Shown here: in pieces, positions 9,978 through 19,540 of the stretch | How positions within the stretch are numbered: position 1 is the stretch's first letter | How the letters are laid out: every line of letters begins with the position of its first letter | Source: Poseidonocella pacifica | Lineage (GTDB): Bacteria; Pseudomonadota; Alphaproteobacteria; Rhodobacterales; Rhodobacteraceae | Reading direction: 5' to 3' | NCBI RefSeq assembly: GCF_900111875.1 | Contig: NZ_FOJU01000001.1 | Coordinates: 682,001 to 746,000, forward strand | Length of the DNA: 64,000 nt | Notes under the pieces: generated by a model | What the model was told of the DNA's origin: nothing | Seen by the model: the letters and a program-made list of their open reading frames with translations, nothing else | The model's database searches: none | Position numbers and translations under genes: made by a program

Positions 9978-10421
9978 ATGGGTATTCAACTGGCGGAACG
10001 AAACGGTTTACGGACTCTCTACGAGCTGGAGGGAAAGTGGCGGCTCGCGCGTGTCATCCTTCAGCGCGACGGGACGCAGGCTCATTTCATCGGAACCGCT
10101 GCGTTTCTGCGAAATCAAGACGGGCTCGACTACTCCGAAACCGGCAAGCTGCATATGCCGGGGCAGGCCGCGATGAAGGCCGAACGGCGCTACGAATATC
10201 GTCAGCGCGGCTCCGCGGTAGAGGTCTTCTATCCTGATGGGCGTCCATTCCACCGCTTCGGTCTGGACGATCCCTATCCCTATGCGGCGCATCTGTGCGG
10301 GGAGGACAACTATCAGGTCGTCTATGATTTTGCCAATCTGCCCAACTGGACCGCCGAGTGGCACGTGCGGGGGCCACGCAAGAACTACAACCTGACGAGC
10401 CGCTACAGCCTCATGGACTGA
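9978..10421 (+). CDS. DUF6314 family protein
   Basis: A 147-residue protein with the DUF6314 pattern: LEGKWRLARVI near 17-27, FIGTAAF, GLDYSETGKL, RRYEYR, VFYPDGRPFHRF, HLCGEDNYQVVYDF and WHVRGPRKNYNLTSRY at the end. It looks like a small beta-barrel, lipocalin-like fold. No catalytic residues are recognised and the function is unknown. The start follows AAGGTGAG. It is divergent from purB (75-base gap), and its 3' end overlaps the convergent hydrolase-OsmC gene by 11 bases (10411-10421). Confidence 0.85.
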   Translation: MGIQLAERNGLRTLYELEGKWRLARVILQRDGTQAHFIGTAAFLRNQDGLDYSETGKLHMPGQAAMKAERRYEYRQRGSAVEVFYPDGRPFHRFGLDDPYPYAAHLCGEDNYQVVYDFANLPNWTAEWHVRGPRKNYNLTSRYSLMD

Positions 10422-11619
10422 GGCTGGTACTGATCTCGGCTCCTGAACTGAGGGTTCGGTGCACCGGGCAGCGATCGGCAATCTCCAGAAGGCGCGCGCG
10501 CTGCGCCTCATCGAGCGCGCCGGTCAGGCGGATGTCGCGACAAAAGCGATCAACCTTCTCCCCGGTGGAACTGTCCTGCGCGTGAACCTTCTCGTGCGTA
10601 ACCTCGACCCTCACGGATTCCAGCGGCCACCCCTTGCGCCGTGCGTACATTCGGATCGTCATGGAAGTGCACGCCCCGAGCCCCGAGGAGAGGAACCCGT
10701 AGGGGGACATCCCCCTGTTCGTGCCCCCATAGGCCAGTGGTTCGTCCGCGAGGGCGTGGTGATAGGGGCCGGAGGTCACATCCTGCAAGAACCCCTTGGG
10801 ATCGGCCTCGGTGACGCGCACGACGCCTTCCGGCGCTCCGGGCGGCGGAGCGGGGGGGCGCACGTCCAGATAGCGCATGGCCCAGCTGGCAATCATTCCG
10901 GCGGCATAGTCCGCATCGCAACTTCTGCTGAGAAGGTGGTCCGCGCCATCGAGGGTCACAAAGCTCTTTGGATGGGGCGCGGCTCGAAAGATGCGTCCGG
11001 CGTTTTCGATCCCCACCACATGGTCCTCCGGCGCGTGCATGACCAGAAGGGCGGCCTCAAGTCTTGAGAGCACCGGTTCGATCCGTTCTTCTGTCACATC
11101 ATCGAGAAAGGCGCGCCCGATGCGGAACTTGCGCCCCCCGAGGTCGACATCCCGGTGGGTCTTGGTTCCGAAGTCGTCGTGATTGAGCCCGATTGTGCGG
11201 ATGACATGGGCAGGCGCAAGCGGCGCATTCAGCGATACGACCCCGCGGATGCCGCTGATCTCTCCCGCGGCGCGCAACACGGCCGCCCCGCCCAGCGAAT
11301 GCCCGATCAGCAGGCGCGGGGCCATGCCGCGCGCTGTCATGGCATCGGCCGCCGCCTTGAGATCCTCGACGTTGGAACTGAACGTGGTGTTGCCGAACTC
11401 CCCCTGAGAGTGGCCAAGCCCGGTGAAATCGAACCGAAGGACCGCGATGCCCATCGCCGCGAGGCGCCCGGCGATCCGGCGCGCGGCGGGGATGTCCTTT
11501 CCGCAGGTGAAGCAATGGGCAAAGAGCGCGGTGCCGAGCATCGGCCCTTCCGGCAGATCGAGACGCGCGGCGAGGGAATGGCCGTCATGGCTGGGAAAGG
11601 TCAGTCGTTCGGTGGGCAT
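10411..11619 (-). CDS. Alpha/beta hydrolase-OsmC fusion protein
   Basis: Two joined domains in 402 residues. Residues 1-260 are an alpha/beta hydrolase: oxyanion region [10 protein letters not shown] at 33-42, nucleophile Ser108 in LLIGHSLGG, and a C-terminal acid/His pair suggested by HAPEDH and DGADH. From about 270 on is an OsmC/Ohr-like domain with [11 protein letters not shown] (Cys317) and DRCPVHRTL (Cys384), the two redox Cys of OsmC-type peroxidases. This architecture is known in proteobacteria. A role in organic peroxide or thioester detoxification is inferred. The start at 11619 follows GAGGAG. Confidence 0.9.
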   Translation of the reverse strand: MPTERLTFPSHDGHSLAARLDLPEGPMLGTALFAHCFTCGKDIPAARRIAGRLAAMGIAVLRFDFTGLGHSQGEFGNTTFSSNVEDLKAAADAMTARGMAPRLLIGHSLGGAAVLRAAGEISGIRGVVSLNAPLAPAHVIRTIGLNHDDFGTKTHRDVDLGGRKFRIGRAFLDDVTEERIEPVLSRLEAALLVMHAPEDHVVGIENAGRIFRAAPHPKSFVTLDGADHLLSRSCDADYAAGMIASWAMRYLDVRPPAPPPGAPEGVVRVTEADPKGFLQDVTSGPYHHALADEPLAYGGTNRGMSPYGFLSSGLGACTSMTIRMYARRKGWPLESVRVEVTHEKVHAQDSSTGEKVDRFCRDIRLTGALDEAQRARLLEIADRCPVHRTLSSGAEISTSLSP

Positions 11620-11758
11620 GTCGCACTCCTCGGGATTATCGCCAGACGCTAACCACATGCACCGCCTGAAACCAGCGCGGCAACCCGGCGTCACGCGAAA
11701 ATGAGCGATTGTCGCTTTCGTACTTTTCCGGTCCATCCATCCGGGATACTGCGGGAAT

Positions 11759-12955
11759 ATGTCCCTTTCAGTCGCGCCCGACCGTTCTCGCCCGCTGCTC
11801 ATCCTGCTGGTGTGGCTGGCGGGGCTTGGCGCGGCTGCGCAATTTGGAAAGGTGGCTGTCGCGCTCCACGTATGGGGCGCGCAATATCCAGTTTCCCCCT
11901 CGGGCCTCGGTTTTATCGTGTCCTCCGTTGGCCTTTGCGGCCTTGTTTTCGGAGTGGCCGCCGGCGTGATCGTGGATCGGTTCGGCCTGCGCCGCTCCAT
12001 CGTGCTGGGGCTGGCAACGGGCGGGCTGTTGTCGTTGCTCCAAGCGAGCCTGCCGCCATATCCGGTTCTCATTGGGCTGCGCCTTGTCGAAGGGGCCGCG
12101 CATTTGTTGATCGTGGTCGCCGGGCCGGTGCTTATGTCCGCACATGCCTCGGAGCGGGCGCGCCCCGCCGCCATGACACTCTGGAGCACCTTCTTCGGCG
12201 TATCCTACATGCTCGTCGCATTCATCTCGGTACCGGTCGTGGCAAGGTTCGGACCTGGGGGGCTGCTGGTGGGGCACGGTATTTATATGCTGGTGATGGC
12301 CGCCATCCTGTGGCGTGCCATGCCCGTTCCCATCCCCAGAGAGCGCGCTCCAGCCCTCACTGTAAGCGAGTGGGTGGAGGTTCACCGCCGCATCTATCGC
12401 AGCCCGTGGATATCCGCCCCGGGGCTTGGGTTCGTGTTCTACACACTGATGTATGTCGCGGCTCTGGCCTTTCTTCCGGGGTTTGTATCCGAGCCTATCC
12501 GCCCGGCGATGGCGAGCGTGATGCCGCTCGCGTCCATCGCGCTGTCCCTCACGGCTGGCATCTTTGTGCTGCGTTTTCTCGAGCCCATTCGCGTTGTCCA
12601 ACTGGGGTTCGCCCTCGTGGCCATGAGCACGATCCCGCTGCTTCTTGCGGATACGGACAAGGGCTTCTTTCTCGCAGCGGTCCTGCTGATGTCGGTAAGC
12701 GCCTTTTGCGCCGGGGGCAGCTTTGCATCGCTCGCATCGCTAAACACCGATCTTACGGATCGCGCGCATGCCACGGGCGCGCTTGCGCAAATGGGCAACG
12801 TGGGCACGTCTACCGGGGCGCCTATTCTCGCATGGTTGATCGCGACGTATGGCCTCAACGGGTTCGTCGGGTTCACGCTGTTTCTCTCTCTTGCCGGCAT
12901 CTTGATGCATGGCTGGCTTGCACGGCGCCGGAGGCTCTCGACTTTCCGGGGGTAA
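11759..12955 (+). CDS. MFS transporter
   Basis: A 398-residue major facilitator with about 12 hydrophobic segments. The loop-2 MFS signature appears as GVIVDRFGLRRSIVLGLATG near residues 69-88, with a basic C-terminus. The substrate cannot be read from sequence; the set-up resembles drug or metabolite exporters. The start has only a weak GCGGGA site. The stop TAA at 12953-12955 directly abuts the SOS box of uvrA, so this gene is not expected to share LexA control. Confidence 0.85.
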   Translation: MSLSVAPDRSRPLLILLVWLAGLGAAAQFGKVAVALHVWGAQYPVSPSGLGFIVSSVGLCGLVFGVAAGVIVDRFGLRRSIVLGLATGGLLSLLQASLPPYPVLIGLRLVEGAAHLLIVVAGPVLMSAHASERARPAAMTLWSTFFGVSYMLVAFISVPVVARFGPGGLLVGHGIYMLVMAAILWRAMPVPIPRERAPALTVSEWVEVHRRIYRSPWISAPGLGFVFYTLMYVAALAFLPGFVSEPIRPAMASVMPLASIALSLTAGIFVLRFLEPIRVVQLGFALVAMSTIPLLLADTDKGFFLAAVLLMSVSAFCAGGSFASLASLNTDLTDRAHATGALAQMGNVGTSTGAPILAWLIATYGLNGFVGFTLFLSLAGILMHGWLARRRRLSTFRG

Positions 12956-12970
12956 GTTCTTAGTTTGTTC
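12956..12970 (+). promoter_or_regulatory. LexA (SOS) box of uvrA
   Basis: GTTCTTAGTTTGTTC matches exactly the alphaproteobacterial SOS operator GTTC-N7-GTTC described for Rhodobacter and Rhizobium. It lies 65 bases before the uvrA start and immediately after the MFS stop. Position, spacing and target gene all agree with LexA-controlled nucleotide excision repair. Confidence 0.9.
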
Positions 12971-13035
12971 TGAAATCCGCATTGGAGACTCGGGTCAGTC
13001 GCCTTATCTGTTGTCCCGAAGGAAAAAGGTGTCTG

Positions 13036-15894
13036 ATGGCTGAACAGAAGTTCATCGAGGTCCGCGGAGCGCGGGAGCATAATCTCAAAGGGATCGACGT
13101 GGATATTCCGCGCGATGAACTGGTGGTGATCACCGGCCTCTCGGGTTCCGGGAAATCGTCGCTCGCCTTTGATACGATCTATGCCGAGGGGCAGCGACGG
13201 TATGTCGAGTCCCTCTCGGCCTATGCGCGTCAATTCCTCGACATGATGCAAAAGCCGGATGTGGATCACATCGCTGGCCTTTCCCCGGCGATTTCCATCG
13301 AACAGAAAACCACGTCGAAGAACCCTCGCTCGACCGTTGGCACTGTCACGGAAATCTACGATTATCTGCGGCTGTTGTTCGCCCGGGCCGGGACACCGTA
13401 TTCGCCCGCCACCGGGTTGCCCATTGAAGCGCAGCAGGTGCAGGACATGGTTGATCGTGTGATGACCATGGAAGAAGGTACCCGCGCGTTCCTGCTCGCT
13501 CCGATCGTGCGTGATCGAAAGGGCGAATACCGCAAGGAGTTTCTGGAACTTCGCAAGCAGGGGTTTCAGCGGGTCAAGGTCGACGGGCAGTTCTACGAAC
13601 TTGATGAACCGCCCACGCTCGACAAGAAATTCCGGCACGATATCGACGTTGTGGTTGACCGGATCGTGGTTCGCGATGGGCTGGAGACGCGGCTTGCCGA
13701 CAGTTTCCGTACCGCGCTCGATCTTGCCGACGGTATTGCAGTTCTGGAAACGGCCCCCAAGGAGGGTGAGCCGGAGCGGATCACATTCTCCGAGAAATTC
13801 GCCTGTCCGGTCAGCGGGTTCACCATCCCCGAAATCGAGCCGCGCCTGTTTTCCTTCAACGCGCCCTTCGGGGCCTGTCCGGAATGCGATGGCCTCGGGG
13901 TGGAGCTTTTCTTCGACGAAAATCTCGTTGTGCCCGATGTGACGCTCGCTGTTGGAAACGGGGCTATCGCACCGTGGCGAAAGGGAAAATCTCCGTACTT
14001 CACGCAAACCATCGAAGCCATCGCCAAGCATTATGAATTCGACAAGACCGCGCGATGGAAGGATCTTCCGGCCTATGTGCAACAGGTCTTTCTGCATGGT
14101 TCAGGCGAGGAGGAAATTCCGTTCCGCTATGACGAAGGGGGCCGGGTATATCAGGTCTCGCGCACCTTTGAGGGGGTGATCCCCAACATGGTCCGGCGGT
14201 ATCGCGAAACCGACAGCAACTGGATCCGCGAAGAGTTTGAGCGCTACCAGAACAACCGGTCCTGCGGCACATGCCACGGCTATCGCCTGCGGGAAGAGGC
14301 TTTGGCGGTCAAGGTCGGCGGATTGCACATCGGACAGGTTGTCGAGATGTCCATCCGCGAGGCGTATGCGTGGTGCGCCGAGGTCCCTGAGAAGCTCAGC
14401 AAGCAAAAGAACGAGATCGCGCGCGCAATTCTCAAGGAAATCCGCGAGCGTGTCGGATTTCTCAACAATGTCGGGCTCGAATACCTGACGATGAGCCGGA
14501 ATGCAGGGACGCTTTCCGGCGGGGAATCCCAGCGGATCCGTCTCGCCAGTCAGATCGGCAGCGGACTTACCGGGGTGCTCTATGTCCTCGATGAGCCATC
14601 TATCGGTTTGCATCAGCGCGATAATGACCGGCTTCTGACCACACTGAAAAACCTGCGGGATCAGGGCAATACCGTCATCGTCGTCGAGCATGACGAAGAG
14701 GCGATCCGCGAGGCGGACTATGTCTTTGACATCGGGCCCGGCGCGGGTGTGCACGGGGGGCGGGTGGTGAGCCATGGCCGCCCGGCCGATATCGCCGCCG
14801 ATCCAAACTCGGTCACCGGCCAATACCTGTCGGGGGCGCGGCAGATCGAGGTTCCAGCCACGCGGCGCAAGGGAAACCGGAAAAAGATCAAGGTCGTCAA
14901 GGCCACAGGCAATAACCTGAAAGAGGTGACGGCGGAATTCCCGTTGGGGAAATTCGTCTGTGTCTCCGGCGTGTCCGGCGGCGGAAAATCCACTCTGACA
15001 ATCGAGACGCTGTTCAAGACCGCCTCCATGCGGCTGAACGGCGCGCGCCAGACGCCCGCACCATGCGAGACGATCAAGGGGTTGGAGCATCTCGACAAGG
15101 TGATCGATATCGACCAGCGACCGATCGGGCGTACTCCGCGCTCAAACCCTGCGACTTATACCGGCGCTTTCACTCCGATCCGAGATTGGTTCGCCGGGCT
15201 GCCTGAATCCAAGGCGCGTGGCTATAAACCCGGCCGTTTCAGCTTCAACGTGAAGGGCGGCCGCTGTGAGGCGTGTCAGGGTGACGGTGTCATCAAGATC
15301 GAAATGCACTTCCTTCCGGATGTCTATGTGACCTGCGAGACGTGCGGGGGTAAGCGATATAACCGAGAGACCTTGGAAATTACGTTTAAGGGAAAGAGCA
15401 TAGCGGACGTTCTAGATATGACGGTCGAAGATGCGCAGGGCTTCTTTCAGGCGGTTCCTTCCATCCGCGAGAAGATGGATGCCCTGATGCGGGTTGGGCT
15501 TGGCTATATCAAGGTGGGGCAACAGGCGACCACCCTGTCGGGCGGTGAGGCGCAGAGGGTGAAGCTGTCAAAGGAGCTTGCCCGTCGCTCCACTGGACGC
15601 ACTCTTTATATTCTTGATGAGCCGACCACGGGGCTTCATTTCGAAGATGTCCGTAAGCTTCTGGAAGTGCTGCACGAATTGGTAGACCAAGGTAACACGG
15701 TCGTCGTGATTGAGCATAATCTCGACGTGATCAAGACGGCGGACTGGATCATCGACCTTGGCCCCGAAGGGGGCGATGGCGGTGGAGAGATCGTAGCCGT
15801 CGGCACCCCTGAGACTGTCGCGGAAGAACCGCGCAGCCACACGGGGCGCTACCTGAAGGACATGCTCAAGCCGCGCAAACTGGCGGCGGAATAG
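13036..15894 (+). CDS. uvrA: UvrABC excinuclease subunit A
   Basis: DNA-damage recognition ATPase of nucleotide excision repair, 952 residues. The first Walker A (GLSGSGKSS) is near residues 35-43. Zinc ligand pairs appear as CPECDG, CGTCHG, CEACQG and CETCGG. The two ABC signatures are [16 protein letters not shown] with [15 protein letters not shown], and [16 protein letters not shown] with [18 protein letters not shown] 13036 follows GGAAAAAGGTG and gives the family start [18 protein letters not shown]. The SOS box upstream predicts LexA repression. It is convergent with a small membrane protein, six bases between stops. Confidence 0.98.
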   Translation: MAEQKFIEVRGAREHNLKGIDVDIPRDELVVITGLSGSGKSSLAFDTIYAEGQRRYVESLSAYARQFLDMMQKPDVDHIAGLSPAISIEQKTTSKNPRSTVGTVTEIYDYLRLLFARAGTPYSPATGLPIEAQQVQDMVDRVMTMEEGTRAFLLAPIVRDRKGEYRKEFLELRKQGFQRVKVDGQFYELDEPPTLDKKFRHDIDVVVDRIVVRDGLETRLADSFRTALDLADGIAVLETAPKEGEPERITFSEKFACPVSGFTIPEIEPRLFSFNAPFGACPECDGLGVELFFDENLVVPDVTLAVGNGAIAPWRKGKSPYFTQTIEAIAKHYEFDKTARWKDLPAYVQQVFLHGSGEEEIPFRYDEGGRVYQVSRTFEGVIPNMVRRYRETDSNWIREEFERYQNNRSCGTCHGYRLREEALAVKVGGLHIGQVVEMSIREAYAWCAEVPEKLSKQKNEIARAILKEIRERVGFLNNVGLEYLTMSRNAGTLSGGESQRIRLASQIGSGLTGVLYVLDEPSIGLHQRDNDRLLTTLKNLRDQGNTVIVVEHDEEAIREADYVFDIGPGAGVHGGRVVSHGRPADIAADPNSVTGQYLSGARQIEVPATRRKGNRKKIKVVKATGNNLKEVTAEFPLGKFVCVSGVSGGGKSTLTIETLFKTASMRLNGARQTPAPCETIKGLEHLDKVIDIDQRPIGRTPRSNPATYTGAFTPIRDWFAGLPESKARGYKPGRFSFNVKGGRCEACQGDGVIKIEMHFLPDVYVTCETCGGKRYNRETLEITFKGKSIADVLDMTVEDAQGFFQAVPSIREKMDALMRVGLGYIKVGQQATTLSGGEAQRVKLSKELARRSTGRTLYILDEPTTGLHFEDVRKLLEVLHELVDQGNTVVVIEHNLDVIKTADWIIDLGPEGGDGGGEIVAVGTPETVAEEPRSHTGRYLKDMLKPRKLAAE

Positions 15895-15900
15895 GCCGCC

Positions 15901-16098
15901 TTACCGACTGCGGGTATCCCAGCCGAAAAAACGATAGATCGGGCAGGTGCCGAAAGCCGAAGTAAACAGCGGTATCAGCCCGATCAGAAAGACCCAACGC
16001 CAGCCGCTGTCCGGCAGGGCAAAGAATGCGACAATCATTAGTATCCCGAGCAGACCCCGCAAAATGCGGTCAATGCGCCCCATATTCTGTTCCAACAT
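15901..16098 (-). CDS. DUF2892 (YgaP-like) inner-membrane protein
   Basis: A 65-residue protein with the DUF2892 pattern: MGRIDRILRGLLGILMIVAFF, a second hydrophobic segment WRWVFLIGLIPLFTSAFGTCPIYRFFGWDT, and a short basic end. Two membrane helices are predicted, and Cys in GTCPIY is the conserved family cysteine. In YgaP the same module is fused to a rhodanese; here it stands alone. Function unknown. The start at 16098 follows GGGGGT; an alternative ATG lies at 16083. Confidence 0.85.
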   Translation of the reverse strand: MLEQNMGRIDRILRGLLGILMIVAFFALPDSGWRWVFLIGLIPLFTSAFGTCPIYRFFGWDTRSR

Positions 16099-16167
16099 GA
16101 CATACCCCCAAAATTACGGTCATGATCCTATCCTGAGCCACGCTTGACGGACGCACCATGATTTGGG

Positions 16168-17043
16168 TCAAATTGGAGAGAAGCCTGCAGCGCGCAGATA
16201 TGGAAGCATTGCAGAGAAATCGCGGCCGGTCCCACCTTCATCGATGAAGCGGGCATAGAGATCACGCGCCGCGCGTCCGAGCGGCACAGCCGCATCGACC
16301 CTTTCTGCCGCACCAAGCGCCAGGCGGAGATCCTTTAGCATAAGGTCCGCCGCGAATCCCGGCTCGTACCCATTATCGGCGGGCGATGCGGGGCCGACCC
16401 CGGGGGCGGGGCAATATGTATTCATCGACCACGACGATCCGCTGGAGGTGCTGACCACGTCGAACATGGCCTGCTGCTCAAGGCCCAACTTGTCGGCAAG
16501 TGCAAACGCTTCGCAGGTTGCAATCATCGTGGCGCCAAGGATCATGTTGTTACAGATTTTCGCCGCCTGACCCGCTCCTGCCGGTCCGCAGTGAATTGCC
16601 CGAGCTCCCATGATCTCCAGCAACGGGCGCGCTTTTTCAAACGCCTGTTCCGGGCCGCCGACCATGAAGGTCAAGGTTCCAGAGGTTGCCCCAGCCGTGC
16701 CGCCCGATACCGGCGCGTCCAGACTGAAAAGCCCCGCTGCGCCGCAAACTTCTGCAAGGTCTCGCGCGGTATCGACTTCAACTGTCGAGCAATCGATGAA
16801 TACCGCCCCGGGGTCCATCGCGGGGATGATGTCTGTTGCGACATCGCGCAGTATCGTTCCTGATGGCAACATGGTCAGGGCGACATCGGCACCTTTGATC
16901 GCCTCCGCTGCGCTTTGTGCCGTCCCCACGCCTTCCGCGCGTACCCCGGCCGGATCGAACCCGATGACCTCGTGCCCTGCCGCCGCGAGATTTGCCGCCA
17001 TGGGTGAACCCATGTTCCCAAGCCCGATGAATCCAATCTTCAT
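16168..17043 (-). CDS. mmsB: 3-hydroxyisobutyrate dehydrogenase
   Basis: Beta-hydroxyacid dehydrogenase oxidising 3-hydroxyisobutyrate to methylmalonate semialdehyde in valine breakdown. The NAD site GLGNMG is at residues 7-12, the substrate-binding DAPVSGGTAGA at 109-119, and catalytic Lys162 in GAGQAAKICNN. The 291-residue length is normal. mmsA, the next enzyme of the pathway, is about 10 kb away at 26828-28327, so the two are not co-transcribed. A related function such as tartronate-semialdehyde reductase is less likely given the EPGFAADLMLKDLRLAL and SSGSSW motifs typical of MmsB. Confidence 0.92.
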   Translation of the reverse strand: MKIGFIGLGNMGSPMAANLAAAGHEVIGFDPAGVRAEGVGTAQSAAEAIKGADVALTMLPSGTILRDVATDIIPAMDPGAVFIDCSTVEVDTARDLAEVCGAAGLFSLDAPVSGGTAGATSGTLTFMVGGPEQAFEKARPLLEIMGARAIHCGPAGAGQAAKICNNMILGATMIATCEAFALADKLGLEQQAMFDVVSTSSGSSWSMNTYCPAPGVGPASPADNGYEPGFAADLMLKDLRLALGAAERVDAAVPLGRAARDLYARFIDEGGTGRDFSAMLPYLRAAGFSPI

Positions 17044-17141
17044 GCCAGTTCCTTCCCATCTCCCGGCTTCGAGATTTCACGCTCAGGTTGCCTTTTGCAA
17101 GCGGATCGGGCAGGCATCGCAAAAGATGCGGCGAGGGGCAC

Positions 17142-18116
17142 ATGACGAAGCAAATCAGGATAGGCGTAGGTGCCATCACGCGGCAGAGGCCGGCGATGTT
17201 CGGTGAACTGCTGGACAGTTTTGCGAAGATGTCCCTGCCCGAGGGCGCGGATGTAATCTTCCTGTTCGCCGAAAACGACGAGCGCCTGAGCATGGAAGCG
17301 CAGGTTGCCGCCTTTGCGGAGCGCACCGGGCATCGCGCGCTGATTGAGCTTGAACCGCGGCCCGGCATTCCCATGGCTCGGAACAAGGTGCTCGACATGG
17401 CGCTGCGCGAGGGCTGTGATCTTCTGACTTTCGTCGACGATGACGAGCTTGTCCGCCCTGATTGGCTGGAGAGCCTCGTAACCGGTGCTCAGGCTCGGGA
17501 TCTAGACCTCGCGGGCGGGCCGATCCACTATACCGCGCCGAGTGGGCATATGAGCTATTGGAACCGGGCGTGTTTTGATTTTCTTTTGGACAGAGGGAAG
17601 AAGCGCAACCACATTCGTGCCAAAGCAGTGGAAAAGGGCACAGACGAAATCTTTCCCGTCTATACGAACAACTGGTGCGCTCGATTGAGCACGGTCCGCG
17701 AGTTGGGACTACGCTTCGACGAACGCCTGCAATTCACAGGCGGCTCAGACACCCGGTTTTCTCTCGATCTCGCGGCTGCGGGGGGGAAGGTTGGATGGGT
17801 GCCGGATGCCATCGTCGAGGAGCCGACTCCGCAAAAACGGCTGCTGCCGGGGTATCAGTTCACCCGAGCCCGTGATCAGGCGGCCAACTCTGTTCGGCTG
17901 CGCAGTTTGCCTCTGCGGCGCATTCTGCCCTATGCAGTAAGCCGTTATTTCGACGCGATTTTGGTGGCCATCTCGGCGCTGTTTTTAGGGAAGCATCACC
18001 TGATACGAGCGATCTACAAGGTCGGTATGGGGACCGGACGGATCAAGGGCTACTTTGGCCGCGAGAGCCAGCACTACGCCCCCGGCACAGAGAAGGTGCA
18101 CACCGAAGAGGACTGA
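17142..18116 (+). CDS. Family 2 glycosyltransferase
   Basis: A 324-residue GT-A fold glycosyltransferase. The start of the nucleotide-sugar domain is IRIGVGAITRQRP, the metal-binding Asp triad is VDDDE at 98-102, and FTGGSDTRFSLDLAAAGGKVGWVPDAIVEEPTP is the acceptor-side block. A hydrophobic stretch near residues 275-290 (YFDAILVAISALFLG) suggests membrane contact. The start follows GCGAGGGGCAC. The sugar donor and acceptor are unknown; surface polysaccharide or lipid glycosylation is inferred. Its TGA and the stop of the convergent ligase gene meet in the palindrome TGATCA. Confidence 0.82.
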   Translation: MTKQIRIGVGAITRQRPAMFGELLDSFAKMSLPEGADVIFLFAENDERLSMEAQVAAFAERTGHRALIELEPRPGIPMARNKVLDMALREGCDLLTFVDDDELVRPDWLESLVTGAQARDLDLAGGPIHYTAPSGHMSYWNRACFDFLLDRGKKRNHIRAKAVEKGTDEIFPVYTNNWCARLSTVRELGLRFDERLQFTGGSDTRFSLDLAAAGGKVGWVPDAIVEEPTPQKRLLPGYQFTRARDQAANSVRLRSLPLRRILPYAVSRYFDAILVAISALFLGKHHLIRAIYKVGMGTGRIKGYFGRESQHYAPGTEKVHTEED

Positions 18117-19235
18117 TCACAGGTCTGCGTGGAACTCTTCGATCAAGTGCCGCACGACCGCGCGCATGCCTGCTTCCTTGTCGCCCTCGGCGTTAGCGAG
18201 CACCGTCCGCTGGCGCTCTGCGCTTGTTCCGCCGCTGAGGATTTCTCGCAGTCGCTCCAACTCTTCGGTGCAATGCAGGGCTTCGGCATCTTCACCGAGC
18301 AGATCAATGAGTTCTGTTCCGAGGACAGTCCAAGGCTTGATGTCGCCTGCACCAAAGTCAATCAGCCCCTCGGTCGTGCCATAACGCTGAGCGCGCCAGC
18401 GGTTTTCGGCAATAAGGAATGGTTCGTAGATACGCCACCGTAGGTTTCGCCGGCGCAGCCGGGTCAACATCCGCATCAGGCATTGCACCACCGCCGCCAA
18501 AGTCAGCGCATGTTCGAGCCGTGGTTGCACATCCATGATCCGGGTTTCGAGTGTCGGAAAACGGGCGGAGGGCCGCAGATCCCACCAGATCTTGGTGCTG
18601 TCCTCGATGATGCCGAGCTTCACCAGGGTATCGACGGAGCGGGCATAATCCGACCATGCGGCGAAGTTGGGCGGCAAGCCTGTGCGCGGCAAGCTGTCGA
18701 ACACCGACAAGCGGTAGGAAGCAAGCCGCGTATCCTGACCCTGCCAAAAGGGGGAGGAGGAGGATAGCGCAAGCAGATGTGGCAGGAAATAGGCCGCTTG
18801 CCGCATCAGGTCGATCCGCTCCGCATCGTCCGACAGGCCGACGTGGACATGCATCCCACAGATCAGCAAGCGTTCGGCGACCCCGCCCATATCCTGATAG
18901 ATTTCATGGTAACGCGCCTTGTCGGTGTGCGCCTGACTTTTCCAATGGGCGAGCGGGTGGCAAGAAGCGGCGATAGGGGCAAGCCCGTGGCGCGCGGCGG
19001 CGGCAGAGACGGTGGAGCGCAGGCGTTTAAGGTCCTCCCGCGCCTCATGGACATCCGCGCAAACGCGGGTTCCCACTTCGACCTGACATTGCAGAAACTC
19101 AGGGGAGAATTGCCCCTCCAGAAGCGCCTCGCATTCCGACATGAGGGTGTCGGGCGCTTCGGCCAATGCCATGGTGGAGGTATCGACGAGAAGATATTCC
19201 TCCTCGATGCCGATTGTGAATTCCGCGTCACCCAT
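18117..19235 (-). CDS. GCS2-family carboxylate-amine ligase (YbdK-like)
   Basis: A 372-residue member of the glutamate-cysteine ligase type 2 family. It shows [13 protein letters not shown] at the N-terminus, GMHVHVGL near residue 130, [23 protein letters not shown], and [16 protein letters not shown]. YbdK has weak glutamate-cysteine ligase activity, and true substrates of most members are unknown. ATG 19235 is preferred because GGGGAG lies seven bases upstream; a GTG at 19250 is also in frame. No glutathione synthetase neighbours it. Confidence 0.88.
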   Translation of the reverse strand: MGDAEFTIGIEEEYLLVDTSTMALAEAPDTLMSECEALLEGQFSPEFLQCQVEVGTRVCADVHEAREDLKRLRSTVSAAAARHGLAPIAASCHPLAHWKSQAHTDKARYHEIYQDMGGVAERLLICGMHVHVGLSDDAERIDLMRQAAYFLPHLLALSSSSPFWQGQDTRLASYRLSVFDSLPRTGLPPNFAAWSDYARSVDTLVKLGIIEDSTKIWWDLRPSARFPTLETRIMDVQPRLEHALTLAAVVQCLMRMLTRLRRRNLRWRIYEPFLIAENRWRAQRYGTTEGLIDFGAGDIKPWTVLGTELIDLLGEDAEALHCTEELERLREILSGGTSAERQRTVLANAEGDKEAGMRAVVRHLIEEFHADL

Positions 19236-19540
19236 CTCCACGCTCCCCACCGGTATGGATCGTAAGGCCTAGCGTATAACCTAATTCGCTTTTGTACGAT
19301 TTCATTTCGGTTGGGCCGTGTTTGCGTCCGGGTAGGCTATCCGATCCGTTTGCCGTAGAAGCGCTTCGGCTTCGCCGGAAGTGCGGGGGGCCTGCGGTGG
19401 CGCGTTCGCACCCCAGCGGGTTGCCAAGTCACCTTGGTGCCCCGGATATCTACGTTGCTCAGCCTCATTCGACGCGAACAGAGTGTATCGTGGCCGATCG
19501 CGATGCTGACCTTAGTGCCATAAGGTATTGATCCGGCAAG
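19236..19540. other. Gene-free stretch with no recognised function
   Basis: These 305 bases separate the ligase start from the 3' end of the CorC-like gene. A plus-strand open frame of 79 codons (19292-19531) has no ribosome site and no family resemblance. An imperfect hairpin GCGCTTCGGC...GCCGGAAGTGC lies at 19361-19384. The stretch must hold the ligase promoter, but no convincing boxes were found. Confidence 0.4.

Noticed and set aside
8979-10421. 480-codon plus-strand frame
   Set aside because: Only its last 147 codons (from ATG 9978) are a real DUF6314 protein; the earlier part is antisense to purB.
12439-14097. 552-codon minus-strand frame
   Set aside because: Antisense to the MFS gene and uvrA; uvrA motifs are unambiguous on the plus strand.
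19292-19531. 79-codon frame in the gap before the ligase gene
   Set aside because: No ribosome site, no domain, and codon use does not match neighbours.
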